This document shows, in pieces, positions 16,545 through 28,100 of a stretch of DNA of 64,000 nucleotides. This stretch comes from Adhaeribacter terrigena (lineage in GTDB: Bacteria > Bacteroidota > Bacteroidia > Cytophagales > Hymenobacteraceae): positions 372,001 to 436,000 of the forward strand of contig NZ_JAEHFX010000001.1 in NCBI RefSeq assembly GCF_016623615.1, in the 5' to 3' direction. A model generated the notes under the pieces. The model was not told the DNA's origin. It saw only the letters and a list, made by a program, of their open reading frames with translations, and ran no database searches. A program made the position numbers and the translations under genes. Every line of letters starts with the position of its first letter. Position 1 is the stretch's first letter.

Positions 16545-19500
16545 TTATTCCACGATCAGTTTATTGATCTGTACGCCTTTTTCGGAAACTACTTTGAGCA
16601 AGTAAGTACCGGCTGCCAGGTTTTTCACCTGTACTTTGGTAATTTCCTGGCCCGCTTTCACGTTTTCCTTGGCGATCAGCTGACCAGTCAGCGAATAAAG
16701 CTCTAAAGCAGCATCCTGCTTGTAGCCAACCAGCTTCACGTTGAATTTACCCTTGCTTGGGTTCGGGTAAACGCTCACGCTCATGCCTGCCATTGCTCCT
16801 TTTATACCCGTGTTGGTAATGTTCACTACCGCCGAAGTATCAGAAGTACAACCGCTGGCATTCGTTACCACAACAGTATAGTTACCGTTGGCAGTAGTCT
16901 GGTAGGTCTGGGCTGTAGCTCCGGTAATGGCCGTACCATTCAGCAACCACTGATTGCCCGTAGCTTCAGAAGAAGTCAGTTCCTGGCCCGAGTTACCGCC
17001 TCTGGTAATGGTTGGCGTAGCCGGTATAGGGTTCAGGGTAACAGTAGTAACTGCCGAAGCAGCGCTGGAACAACCATTAGAAACCGCTGTAACGGTAAAC
17101 GTACCGGCTGCGTTGGCGGAGTAAGTTGCTGAAGTTGCACCTGTAATGGCAGTGCCGTTATTAAACCATTGGTAAGTTACGCCGGTAGTTGTAGAAGAAG
17201 CAGTTAAAGTTACCTGGCTGCCAGGGCAAATAGCAGTCGTGCCACCGGCGGTAACAGTTGGAATAGCAGGTGCAGTAGTAGCAGTAATTGTAGTAGCCGC
17301 CGAAGCAGGACTGGAGCAGCCGTTTGCTGTAACTACCGCGGTATAAGTACCGGCAGCACTTGCTGTGTAAGTTGCATTGGTAGCACCTGTAATAGTAACT
17401 CCGTTGTTATACCACTGGTAAGTAGCTCCTGTAACTGAAGATACAGCAGATAAAACTACGCTGCCCCCAGTACAGAAAGTAGTGGCTCCGTTTGCCGTAA
17501 CAGCAGGAGCAACAATTCCCGGAGTTACAACTACGGCAACAGGTACCCGTGGAGCAGCACAGCTGGCTGTGTAGCGAATTACACCATTCCAGGCCCGGTT
17601 TGCGTTCACACTGGTAAAAGAACCGCATAAACCAGCTCCGACCACAATGGAAAGATCAGCATTAGAATAGGTTATTGGTGCAGTAATAGAAGTATAACTT
17701 ACATCAGCTTCTACATAAAAAGCATAATTCTGGCCTCCTGCCAGCGGAAGCGGATTCACCGGGATAAAAGTAGCCGCATTTGGTCCTGCGGAAGTTACTG
17801 TTACTGCCTGGTGTAAAGTCCAGGCCGAGGCCGTTGTTTCTGAACCCAGGTAAGATCCGGTTTTATAATGAATATTAACCGTTACCGATGTTCCGGATAA
17901 TGCATTCAGGTTTTGGTCAAAACCCGTAATAGTGATATTGCTGATCGGGTTTACATTGAACATGCTGCCGCCGGTACAACCATTTCCCCCTGTTAAAGGA
18001 TGCGCATTCAGAGATGTTAAACCATTCCCAACAACGCTCGCTTGCGCGTAATAAGTAGTGTTAGCCGTTACAGTTGGTGAATAGGTATTGCCGGTGGCTA
18101 AAGCAGAACCGCCAGTAGCAGCACTGTACCAGGTTATAGTTGCCCCCGCCGATGGAGTAGCGCTTAAAGTTGCAGGCAATCCGCTACAAACTGTAGCACC
18201 AGCCGAAGCAGTTACCTGTGGATTACTAACTGTTACCGTAACTACATTCGAAGTGTCGGAATTAGCGCCACAGCTTACTATAGCCCGGTAATACGTGGTT
18301 TGAGTAAGGGTAGGAGTAGTGAAAGGGGCAGCAGTTGCACCCGTAATATTTGTAAACGCCCCGGTTGCTGAAGCGCCCTGCTGCCACTGCACATTTCCGC
18401 CGGTTTTACCAGCCAGATTCAGCGTAGTAGCACCGCTTAAGCAAATGGAACCTGGCGTTGCACTGGCTACCCCGGAAACCGGAGGACCCACTACAATGTT
18501 TACTGGGCTCATGGCATTATTAGCAGCCACCGTATCGCCGGCAACGGAAGAAGAAGCGTTGAACGTGTAAGTTCCTAAAGCAGACATGTTCAGGGTTCCT
18601 ACCGGCACGTTTAAGGAAGCACTAACGGCCAGCGGGTTTCCACCATTAAGCGTGTTGTTATTCAGTGTAAATGGTATAGCCTGGGTTACTGCACCGCTAA
18701 CGTTTACCGTAATGGTAGCATTGTTGGTTTGAAAATTAAGTGGCGCTGAACCCATATTTTTGATCGTAACAGTTACATTTTGCGCATTCCCATAGCAACC
18801 ATTCGATACAGTTGGGTTTACCAGAGCCGTTACCCCAAGATCGATCGGGGTGATTTGGAGAATAGCAAGATCATCAATATGGAAATCATAATCCGATGAA
18901 CCCGAGGTAGTGCCTTCCGTGGCAAACAACGCTACAATAATATTCTGGCCGGCATAGGCGGCCAGCGATATTGCCTGCTCCGTGAGCACATTCGTCAGGG
19001 TAGCGGTATTGGCTGCATTTAAGGTAAATACCGGTGAAAAGGTAAGACCGCAATCAGTAGAAACCATTACCTGTACTTTGTCATCTGCATCCATGCCGTT
19101 AGCATCCGGGGTTAACCCATTATAATCTGTAATGGCTGCTTTAAACCGGAAAAAGGTCTGTGCCGTTGGGGTAAATTTAGGGCCAACGATCCATTCATTT
19201 TTACCCGTTGACCATAAATTGATCTTAGCGGTAGTATTGTTGCTGCCTCCCAGGCCGGTTGAGCTTGTCCATGAAGAACTGGTACCAGTAGGAACAGTTG
19301 CACCGGCTTTTTCTATCCAGTTCGGGAATAATGTAGTTAAGTCAGACCCGGTATAGCCGGTGAAATTTAAATTCTGGGGTAAACTTACCACCGGAACCAC
19401 AGTGCGGGTTGCTGGGGCAGCAGCATTGTTGTTTGGAAGTCCGTCGCCGGTTACGTTTACAGTGCTGTTAAAAGTATATGCACCCGGTGCGCTCATCGGT

Positions 19501-21320
19501 AAATTACCCATGCTAACGTTCATTGTCGCACCCGCTGCTAAAGTGCCGGTATTAATTGTGGTAGTAAGCGTTTGGGTAACCGCGCCGGTTACGTTTACGG
19601 TTACTGTAGCCGGGTTAACCGCGAAATCAATTGGAAGGGCTGCATAGTTTTGGATAGAAACCGAAACTGCCTGGCTAGCTGCCATACAACCGGTTGCTAA
19701 CGGAGAAACCAGGGCAACAACTCCCAGATCCAGGGTTGGCGGGGTGCCAATGAAAATATTATCCAGGAAAAGATCTATGTCTTCCGGATCGTTTACAGTT
19801 CCTTCGGTAACAAAAAAGCCAACGGTAATTTCCTGCCCTGCATAGGCACTTAAGCTTACCAGGTCAGATTGCCCGGTATTGCTGATCGGGGTATTAGCCG
19901 AATAAGTCCGGAGTGCGGTCCAGCTGGCGCCGCAGTTGGTTGAAACCATTACCTTAAACTGATCATCAGAACCTAAAGTGGCGGCAGTAGTGGCTGCATA
20001 AGCAGTAAGGGCCAGGTCGTAACGAACTGCGGAACTTGCAGTAGCCAGGAATTTAGGGCTTACGATCCAGTCGTTCATTCCCAGGTCATAAATATTTACC
20101 CGGGCTGAGGTGCCGTTCGTACCCGTGGCGTTGCCAAAATTGGAGTTGGTCCATTCATCAGAAGTAGTACCATTTGGAAGGGTTGGGCCCACGCCTTCGC
20201 GCCAGTTTGGAAATAAAGTAGCAAGGTTTGTGCCCGAGTATCCAGTAAAGTCTACAGTTTGTGGCAAGGTAGCAACAGAGGTAACTGTGCGGGTTACGCT
20301 TGCCAGCGTATCGTTCCCTCGAAAGCCATCAGTCGCTAAGGCTGCATAGGCTTTAATGTTGTATGTGCCTGCTGCCAGCATATTTGCATTGCCAACCGTT
20401 ACGTTTACCGATGCATTTGGTAGCAGCGTTCCTGAATAAGTGGTAGTAATGGTTTGTGGGGCTGCACCGCCGGTAATTCTGGCTGCAACCGGCACATTGC
20501 TGATCGGGCTGGTACCAAAATTTTTCAAGGTAACTTCAATGGGTTGCGTAGCCGTGTAACAAGCCGGTTGAACAGGAGCTAGCAAAGCGGTAATGCTTGC
20601 ATCTGCTGCTACTAATGGGCGCGGAGCAAACTGGTAATAATCCACCTCGGAGACTACCGCATTGATATTAGATTCCAGCGGTAAGGTATTGGTTCCCTGC
20701 TGAATGGCCGTAGTGCTGTTTTGCTGCAGGCCAACGGTAGTAGTAAGCGTTGGGCTGCCGGCATTGTAAAGATTTACCACATAAACTTTATTCGTAGTTT
20801 CCTCCAGCACAATGGCGTTATAGGCATAAGATATATTCGGGTTGCCGTATTCGAAAGAAAACCAGACCACCCATAACTGGCGGTTCGGGGCAGTACCGTA
20901 AACCCGGGTATGCACCACATCGTTTGTACCGGTTGGCTGTGCATTGGTAAACTCATCCCAGAATCCGGCTATGGTATTATTAGGTAAAGTTGCGGCTGGA
21001 AGGTTCGTGTTTGCGCTGGGCAGCGCCGTATTGGCCACATCGAAGGTAAGCAGCATGTTGGCACTGGCCTTGTAACTGGTAACCGGCTGCCCGAAAAAGC
21101 TGAAAGTGAAAGGCATGGTCTGGGTAGGAGACCATGCATTTGCCGCCGCAGAGCCGGGAAGAATGGTTGTCCAGCCGGTATTGTCCGATACGGAGCTGGT
21201 GCTTGGGCGTACTGTTCCCGGATAGCCCGCATTCTGGGCATAAATGACATCGTAAGTTGTCTGGGCAAACGAGCAGTACGTCGTAAACAGCAGCAACTTT
21301 AGTAGTAAGAGTTTTTTCAT
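16545..21320 (-). CDS. Giant T9SS-sorted surface protein (jelly-roll, CARDB, Ig-like)
   Basis: 1591 residues with a classical signal peptide (MKKLLLLKLLLFTTYCSFAQ, cut after residue 20). The N-terminal domain of about 220 residues (NTGWTTILPGSAAANAWSP) is followed by CARDB-like repeats (VTLKNFGTSPISNVPVAARI) alternating with jelly-roll domains (DWIVSPKF; FLDNIFIGTPP; FHIDDLAIL). Three Ig-like repeats follow (TYQWYNNGVTITGATNATY) and a type A sorting domain (VYPNPSKGKFNVKL to NKLIVE). The last repeat and sorting domain are nearly identical to those of 22169-29239. Predicted to be delivered to the surface by the type IX system, probably in adhesion; no enzyme motif seen. Confidence 0.88.
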   Translation of the reverse strand: MKKLLLLKLLLFTTYCSFAQTTYDVIYAQNAGYPGTVRPSTSSVSDNTGWTTILPGSAAANAWSPTQTMPFTFSFFGQPVTSYKASANMLLTFDVANTALPSANTNLPAATLPNNTIAGFWDEFTNAQPTGTNDVVHTRVYGTAPNRQLWVVWFSFEYGNPNISYAYNAIVLEETTNKVYVVNLYNAGSPTLTTTVGLQQNSTTAIQQGTNTLPLESNINAVVSEVDYYQFAPRPLVAADASITALLAPVQPACYTATQPIEVTLKNFGTSPISNVPVAARITGGAAPQTITTTYSGTLLPNASVNVTVGNANMLAAGTYNIKAYAALATDGFRGNDTLASVTRTVTSVATLPQTVDFTGYSGTNLATLFPNWREGVGPTLPNGTTSDEWTNSNFGNATGTNGTSARVNIYDLGMNDWIVSPKFLATASSAVRYDLALTAYAATTAATLGSDDQFKVMVSTNCGASWTALRTYSANTPISNTGQSDLVSLSAYAGQEITVGFFVTEGTVNDPEDIDLFLDNIFIGTPPTLDLGVVALVSPLATGCMAASQAVSVSIQNYAALPIDFAVNPATVTVNVTGAVTQTLTTTINTGTLAAGATMNVSMGNLPMSAPGAYTFNSTVNVTGDGLPNNNAAAPATRTVVPVVSLPQNLNFTGYTGSDLTTLFPNWIEKAGATVPTGTSSSWTSSTGLGGSNNTTAKINLWSTGKNEWIVGPKFTPTAQTFFRFKAAITDYNGLTPDANGMDADDKVQVMVSTDCGLTFSPVFTLNAANTATLTNVLTEQAISLAAYAGQNIIVALFATEGTTSGSSDYDFHIDDLAILQITPIDLGVTALVNPTVSNGCYGNAQNVTVTIKNMGSAPLNFQTNNATITVNVSGAVTQAIPFTLNNNTLNGGNPLAVSASLNVPVGTLNMSALGTYTFNASSSVAGDTVAANNAMSPVNIVVGPPVSGVASATPGSICLSGATTLNLAGKTGGNVQWQQGASATGAFTNITGATAAPFTTPTLTQTTYYRAIVSCGANSDTSNVVTVTVSNPQVTASAGATVCSGLPATLSATPSAGATITWYSAATGGSALATGNTYSPTVTANTTYYAQASVVGNGLTSLNAHPLTGGNGCTGGSMFNVNPISNITITGFDQNLNALSGTSVTVNIHYKTGSYLGSETTASAWTLHQAVTVTSAGPNAATFIPVNPLPLAGGQNYAFYVEADVSYTSITAPITYSNADLSIVVGAGLCGSFTSVNANRAWNGVIRYTASCAAPRVPVAVVVTPGIVAPAVTANGATTFCTGGSVVLSAVSSVTGATYQWYNNGVTITGATNATYTASAAGTYTAVVTANGCSSPASAATTITATTAPAIPTVTAGGTTAICPGSQVTLTASSTTTGVTYQWFNNGTAITGATSATYSANAAGTFTVTAVSNGCSSAASAVTTVTLNPIPATPTITRGGNSGQELTSSEATGNQWLLNGTAITGATAQTYQTTANGNYTVVVTNASGCTSDTSAVVNITNTGIKGAMAGMSVSVYPNPSKGKFNVKLVGYKQDAALELYSLTGQLIAKENVKAGQEITKVQVKNLAAGTYLLKVVSEKGVQINKLIVE

Positions 21321-21937
21321 AAGGAATTAGGAAGTTACAGGTTAAAATTGTTTACTCTTTAGCCCAAAGTCATGGCTTGAGGCCAATTAAATAAGTCTGT
21401 GAGATTAGACCGGTTGGTAGGAGAAATCCGATTGAGTTTGTGCAACGAATAATAATCCAGGCAAGCCTTGCTTAACCAGTTAACCGCATAGAACTAATTG
21501 TAACGTTTTATGGCTGGGCCATTTTGTTTCCAATGTTTCTTCCTCGCGGCGGATACATTATTTAAGGCGGGATACGGTAAACAAGTAGCATGATATTAAC
21601 CATTATTAATGATCAAAAAATGATGTTTCGCGAATGGTAATCTGCCGTGCGATTGGTAATCCGTTAGTGTAATACTATTGTGGTAGTGTTTGTACGGATA
21701 AGCGTAAATAGTAATATCACAGTTCACTTCTGTAGAATTCAAATATATAAGTTTTTAATTGTTAAACTAATTTTTCAAAAGTTTAATTAAGAAAGTGAGA
21801 TTCTTGTTTGGTAACCGCCAGATTTCCTGAGGTATTAAGAAATTTATAGGGAAAGTTCGGAACATTTATTAGGAAAGAGCAAAGCAATAAGCCAAGGGTA
21901 ATTTAATGGGTCATCATTTACCTGAATCTCAGGTTGA
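21321..21937. other. AT-rich leader of the third giant T9SS gene
   Basis: About 600 bases, increasingly AT-rich towards 21720-21860, presumably containing the promoter of the gene that starts at 21320. No frame longer than a few dozen codons, no hairpin and no repeat seen. Confidence 0.4.
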
Positions 21938-22105
21938 AAAACGCTATTCTTTCAAATTAGAAATCTGCTTTCAGACTAAAAACGCTATGCTTTTCAACTG
22001 AAAAAGTCACGTTCCTGCCATCGTTTTTAAGGAAGTATTACCTTATAATTTTTTCACGCTGAAAACTGCCCGGCTCAAAACGCTATGGAATTGGCACGAA
22101 AAAGT
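21938..22105 (+). repeat. Three 29-nt elements
   Basis: Copies at 21938-21966 (end diverged to TCT), 21979-22007 and 22077-22105, all plus strand and pointing into the terminator at 22114. The last copy has the same AATTGG centre as the one at 11105, evidence that the block just before the terminator was copied along with the gene ends. Confidence 0.85.
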
Positions 22106-22113
22106 AAAGCCAT

Positions 22114-22147
22114 AAAAAAAAGCCCCGGCAATTTGCCGGGGCTTTTT
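22114..22147 (-). terminator. Terminator of the fourth giant T9SS gene
   Basis: The same GCCCCGGCAA/TTGCCGGGGC stem with flanking A and T runs, 21 bases after the stop codon. Confidence 0.92.
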
Positions 22148-22168
22148 AAGCTTGAATCATCGAAAGGT

Positions 22169-25100
22169 TTATTCCACGATCAGTTTATTGATCTGTACGC
22201 CTTTCTCGGAAACTACTTTGAGCAGGTAAGTACCGGCTGCCAGGTTTTTCACCTGTACTTTGGTAATTTCCTGGCCTGCTTTCACTTCCTCTTTCGCGAT
22301 CAATTGACCGGTCAGGGAGTAAAGCTCAAGCGCTGCATCTTGTTTGTAGCCAACCAGCTTCACGTTGAATTTGCCCTTGCTTGGGTTCGGGTAAACGCTC
22401 ACGCTCATGCCCGCCATTGCGCCTTTAATGCCCGTGTTGGTAATGTTCACTACCGCCGAAGTATCAGAAGTACAACCGCTGGCATTGGTTACCACAACAG
22501 TATAGTTTCCATTGGCAGTAGTTTGGTAGGTCTGGGCTGTAGCGCCTGTAATGGCCGTTCCGTTTAGCAACCATTGGTTGCCCGTAGCTTCAGAAGAAGT
22601 CAGTTCCTGGCCCGAATCTCCGGAACGCGTAATGGTTGGCGTAGCTGGTTTCGGATTTACGGTTATAGCTGTAACGGTAGAAGCAGCAGAAGGACATCCA
22701 TTTGCAGTAGCAATAACGGTGTAAGAACCAGTTGCATAAGCCGTGTAAGTAGCAGCTGTAGCGCCGGTAATGGCAGTGCTGTTTTCATACCACTGGTAAG
22801 TTGCACCGGGAGTAGCAGAAGCAGCTGTAAACGTTGCAGAATCACCGGCGCAGAAGGTAGTGGCCCCGCTAACGGTTACCGTTGGAGTAGCAGCACCTTG
22901 CGTTACCGTTACTGTAGTAGCAGAAGAAGCAGCAGAAGGACATCCATTGGCACTAGCAACAACGGTGTAAGAACCAGCTGCATTAGCTGTATAAGTAGCA
23001 GCTGTAGCGCCGGTAATGGCAGTGCCATTTTCATACCACTGGTAAGTTGCGCCGGTAGTAGCAGAAGCAGCTGTTAATACAACCGAGCTACCTGAACAGA
23101 ATGTTGTCGGACCACCAGCTGTTACCGTTGGAGTGGCCGCCGGTGTGTTAACGGTTACTACTGTAGCGGTAGAAGCAGCGGAAGAGCAAGGAGTTGCATT
23201 GGCAATAACCGTGTATGAACCGGAAGTTGTAGCTGTATAAGTAGCATTAGTTGCTCCGGTAATGGCAGTGCCATTTTCATACCACTGGTAAGTAACTCCT
23301 GTAGTGGTAGAAGCAGCTGTTAATACTACAGAACCGCCAGTACAGAAAGTTGTAGCACCCCCAGCTGTAATAGTTGGTGTTGCAGCAAGTGGATCAACGG
23401 TAACGGTTGTGGCTGCAGATGCTGCACTGGTACAAGCACCTAAAACTGCTTGAACTGTATAAGAACCAGCCGTAGAAGCCGTGTAGGTAGCAGTAGTTGC
23501 ACCCGCAATAGCGGTACCATTTTTAAACCAGGCATAAGTAATACCAGGAGTAGTAGAAGTAGTGGTAGCTGTTAATACAACTGAACCGCCTGCGCAGAAA
23601 GTAGTAGCTCCGCCAGCTGTAATGGTTGGTACAACCGGAGTAGTACCGAAAGTAACTACAGTGCTACCGGTAGCAGAACAGGTTGTTGTAGTGTTAGTTA
23701 CTTCTACAGTGTAAGTACCTGCTGCAGTAGCAGCGTAAGTTTGCGAAGTAGCACCACTTATCGGAGTACCGTTGAAAGACCACTGATAGGTTGCACTTGG
23801 AGTCGCGCCAGCATCTAAGGTAGTTGTCAGAACGTCGCATACATTACGCGTTGCAGGTAAAGTAATAACCGGAAGTGGGTTTACGGTTGCTACCACTGCA
23901 GTACGGGCCGATCTGCAACCAGCACTGAAAGTTAAATCGAAGAAGCTGTAATAGGTAGTAGCTCCAGGAGCTGAACTTGCACTGGTTGCACCACCTGTAA
24001 TGCTGAATACTCCACCCGCCGAGGTTAATGGGTAAGCAGGGCCGGAATAAGGATTGTAACGATTGAGGAATACACCTGATGAGTTTAACAGGTTGTAATC
24101 ACCAGCAGAAGGAACTGCAATGTTAAGTGGAATTAAGGTCTTATTTCCAACATCTGAAGCTGAAACTGCTACCGTTACCGGGCTGCCTACTGCAACGCCG
24201 GCACGGGTATAAAGCTGAACAACTACGTTGCCCGCACTTACCGGATAAACATATGCAGATTCTAAAGTACCAGGCTGCGTAAAGGTCATGGTTAAACCCC
24301 AGCCACTTGTGCCCGGGCTTCCGAACGTGCCATAATTACCTGTTGAAGTTAAGCCGGCTTTGTAAGAAGTTAAACCTTCAATCGCTTCAGCATAATAAGT
24401 AGTAGTAGCCGTTACATTTGGCGTAAAAGAATTACCACTGGCTAATGAGGCTCCACCAGTAGCGGCCGCATACCAATTAATGGCAGCATTTGCAGAAGGA
24501 GTTGCAGATAAAGTAACAGTACCGGCTCCGCAACGGGTAGCCGGAACTACTGAGGCCACAGTAGGAGTAATTACGGTAACAGTTATAAGGTTTGAAGTAC
24601 CTGTGTTTGTACCGCAGCTTGCTACTGCCTGGAAGTAAGTAGTTTGGGTTAAGGCAGTTCCTAAGGTATAATTACTGCTTGTAGCTCCGGCAATATTCGT
24701 GAACGGACCAGTTGCCGAAGCAGCCTGTTGCCACTGAATATTACTTCCTGTATTACCGGTAAGCGATAAGGTAACTACACCGCTGGTGCAAAGTGAAGTC
24801 TGAGAAACAGAAGCAGTACCTAATGCAAACGGAACTACCGTAATATTGGTAGCTGCCATGGCATCGGTAGTAGCATTGGCATCGCCGGCGATAGAAGTGG
24901 AAGCATTAAAGGTATAAACGCCAGGAATTGACATGTCTAAAGTTCCAACCGGAATTGCAACACTAGCACCAGACGCTAATGCGGTACCATTGTTTGCTGC
25001 ATTGTTGTTTACCAAAAACGTTAACGTCTGGGTAATTGCACCAGTCACGTTTACGGTAATGGTAGCGTTTGTAGCAGCAAAGTCTAAAGCATTGGAACCG

Positions 25101-28100
25101 TAATTTAAAACAGTGATAGAAACTGTTTCCGCATTTGAATAGCAACCCTTTACAGTTGGGGCAGCTAACGCAATTGCACCGAGGTCTACTGCTGGTGGCG
25201 TAAATTCATCGGCTCCCATATCCGGAGCGGTTGTGCTTCTTACATCACCGTCAATATCAGTTGTAAAACCGGTAATTGAAGTAGCTTTACCATTCAACGC
25301 AATGTTTACAAGCTGAATATGAAGATCAGTTGGGGAAACAAACTTAGGATCTATGTTCAGAGACGCAGCATCTTTCGTTGTTGCTGTTTTCCAATCGGCC
25401 AGGGTAAGTTTATCTGAGCCTAAGAAGCCAAGCTTGCCAGCCGGACCACTAACAAAATAATTATTATTGTTAATGGTGCTGAAAGCTGTACCGCTTAGCG
25501 CATAAATCGCATAAGCGCTGGTAGTAGCTGTTCCAGTCATGCTGTTAGCAAAAATGTTGTTGCGTACATCAAGGCCGGTTACTGCAGAGTTGTTGATTAA
25601 TAAGGCAGCACTGCGAATAGCACCGGTTCCGGTAAACGCTCCGGTCATGTTAATGCTATTATAGTAGATCTTAACGTTATTACCACCATCAACTCTGATA
25701 CCAAACGGATTGAACATACTTGCAGACTCGCCAATAGAGGTCAGGTCATAGATCATGTTGTTGTCGATCGTGATGTTATCTGAACCACTGGAAGAAGACA
25801 GGAATACACCAAAAGCACCATATAAGATAGTATTGGAAGAGTTCAGGCCGAAAATTCTGTTTTTGCTAACTGAAGCACCAGTTACGGCAGAACCTATCTC
25901 AATACCAGCAAGGTTACCAGAAAGCGAGGTTTGAATGTTGAAGATGGTATTTCCGGAAATAACAGGTGCAGTTGCATTCTGGACTAAAACGCCACGGAAA
26001 GATACATAGTCCGCAGCTGTTTGAGAACCTATAGAATTGTTTCTGATCTGCGCACCGGTTGCAAGATTTGCTGCATCGCCTTGCAGGTAGATACCATAAT
26101 ATGTTTTGGAAATGTTGTTGTTCTCAATTACCAGGTTGTTGTTTCCGCCGCCGGTAGAGAAAATGCCAACAGTTCCGGAAATCGAGTTGCTTCCTGTACT
26201 GATGTTCAGGTTTTTGTAAGTATTGTTTACTGCTCCTGATGACGGTTGAATGGTAAATGTATTTGTTACAGTACCGTTATTGATGAAGGTTAAGTAACGG
26301 CCTGATCCTCCAAATGAACCATCGATCGTTACCCGGTCAGCGCCTACCAGGCGAATAAGGCCAAAGCCTGCGGTACCGGTTCCTGAAATAGTGCGGTTAA
26401 TGGCAGCGTCCGGACGGATCGTTAAGGAGTAGCTTCCTGTTCCTTCCTCGGTCCACTGTCCTAAGCCAATGTTGCCGGTTTCTGCAGTAAGATCTGCTGT
26501 AATTTGTACCGTAACGTTTGCATTCAGCACACCATTGTTAATGGCTTCAAATAAACCGCCAGCATTTGTAAGTGAAGGATATGTACCAGGCACGGTAACT
26601 GTAGCCGGGATCGGGGCATTAATATTGTATGAGTAGGTTGCAGGTACAGAGGTTACTGTATTTACATCAGTAGCAATAATACCTGCCGGCTGAGTAGACA
26701 CGTTTGTGTTTACATCCTGTGCGATAACGTAGTAAGTAATGCGGTCGCCGTTTGCAACCCCACCCATAGCAGCGCCGGAAATTGTAAATGTCCAGGTGCC
26801 GTTAGAAGCGGAACCGCTTGCTAATACCCCTTGCGTTGAGAACCATGTAGTACCGTTATCTTTGCTGAAGTAAATTCTTGGCATTAAATTACCAGTAGTA
26901 GGTACTCCGTTAGCATCCGTTATTATTGCAGTTACGGTCCGGTCAGCGGTAGAGCTGGTATTGGCAAGTAACGAGTTAATCGTGATTAACGGAGCAGAAA
27001 GGTCGCCGAAAGTAAAGGCACCTTCATCTGCACCTAAATCAGGGGCAGTGGTGCTGCGTGCTTGGTTATCAATATCATTGGCTGCCCAGGTAATTGCACC
27101 ACTAAAGAATGAACCGCCGCCTTCAACTTCAGTAGGAACACTTGGGTTGATATGCAGATCGGTAGCAGAAACAAACTGCGGGTTGGTAGAGAAGCTGTTG
27201 GCATCCTGGTTGGTGGTAGTTCTCCAGGCAGGTAATGTAGCCTGGTCTACACTATTAGCTAAACCCGTAAAGCCATTTGTAGTATTGGCAATATAAAGCG
27301 TATTGCGGTTTGAAACTGAACCGGCAGGGCCAGTTGTTGCTGCCCCGGTAGTTACCCAAACATAATGTTTCGCAACACCGGTCTGAGCACCCATAAAGTT
27401 TGCAAAGATGTTATTGCGTACGTTCATAACGGGCCCTGTTGCAGTTCCAATCTCAAAAACGGAGCTTGAAGCTGTAAATGCTGCCACAGGTTCAATGCGT
27501 ACGCTGTTGAAATCGATGTTGTGGGTGCTGCCAGTTCCACTGCCGTTGGATTGAACGAAAATACCGATAATTCTACGGCTGGCAGAAGCAGTTCCACTAA
27601 AAGCATGGTTCAGAGCGTATATAAAGTTGTTATACACTCTTGATGTATGGCCGTTGGTAGTAGTGTAATGGTTAATTCGCATACCGGTAACTGCAGAAGT
27701 GCTGCTGGTACCTGAGTTAGCGATATCATGAATTCTGTTGTTGTATACTTGAACTAAACCCAGGCTCTGGTCAATGAAAATACCATCTACAGTTGTGCCG
27801 CTAATGGTGATGTTGCGGATCTCGTTATTGTAAACTTTCAGGTTATTCTGGAGCGTGCCTTTAACACCGTAGGCAGAAGTAGAGCTTCCACCTAAGTCGT
27901 TGGCAGTTGCGGCACCAATGGTGTTATTGAAAACCTCATTGTTGTTGTCGGGGAAAGTACCCGCGCCGCTTACCAATAAGATACCATTGTAAACATTTTC
28001 AATGGTTAAGTTATTATAAGAGTTGTTTTGGTTTACACCGGTTAAGTTAGTAGCCGTAACGCCTCCTCCTGTAGAGCTGGAAGATTGTAATACAGCAATT

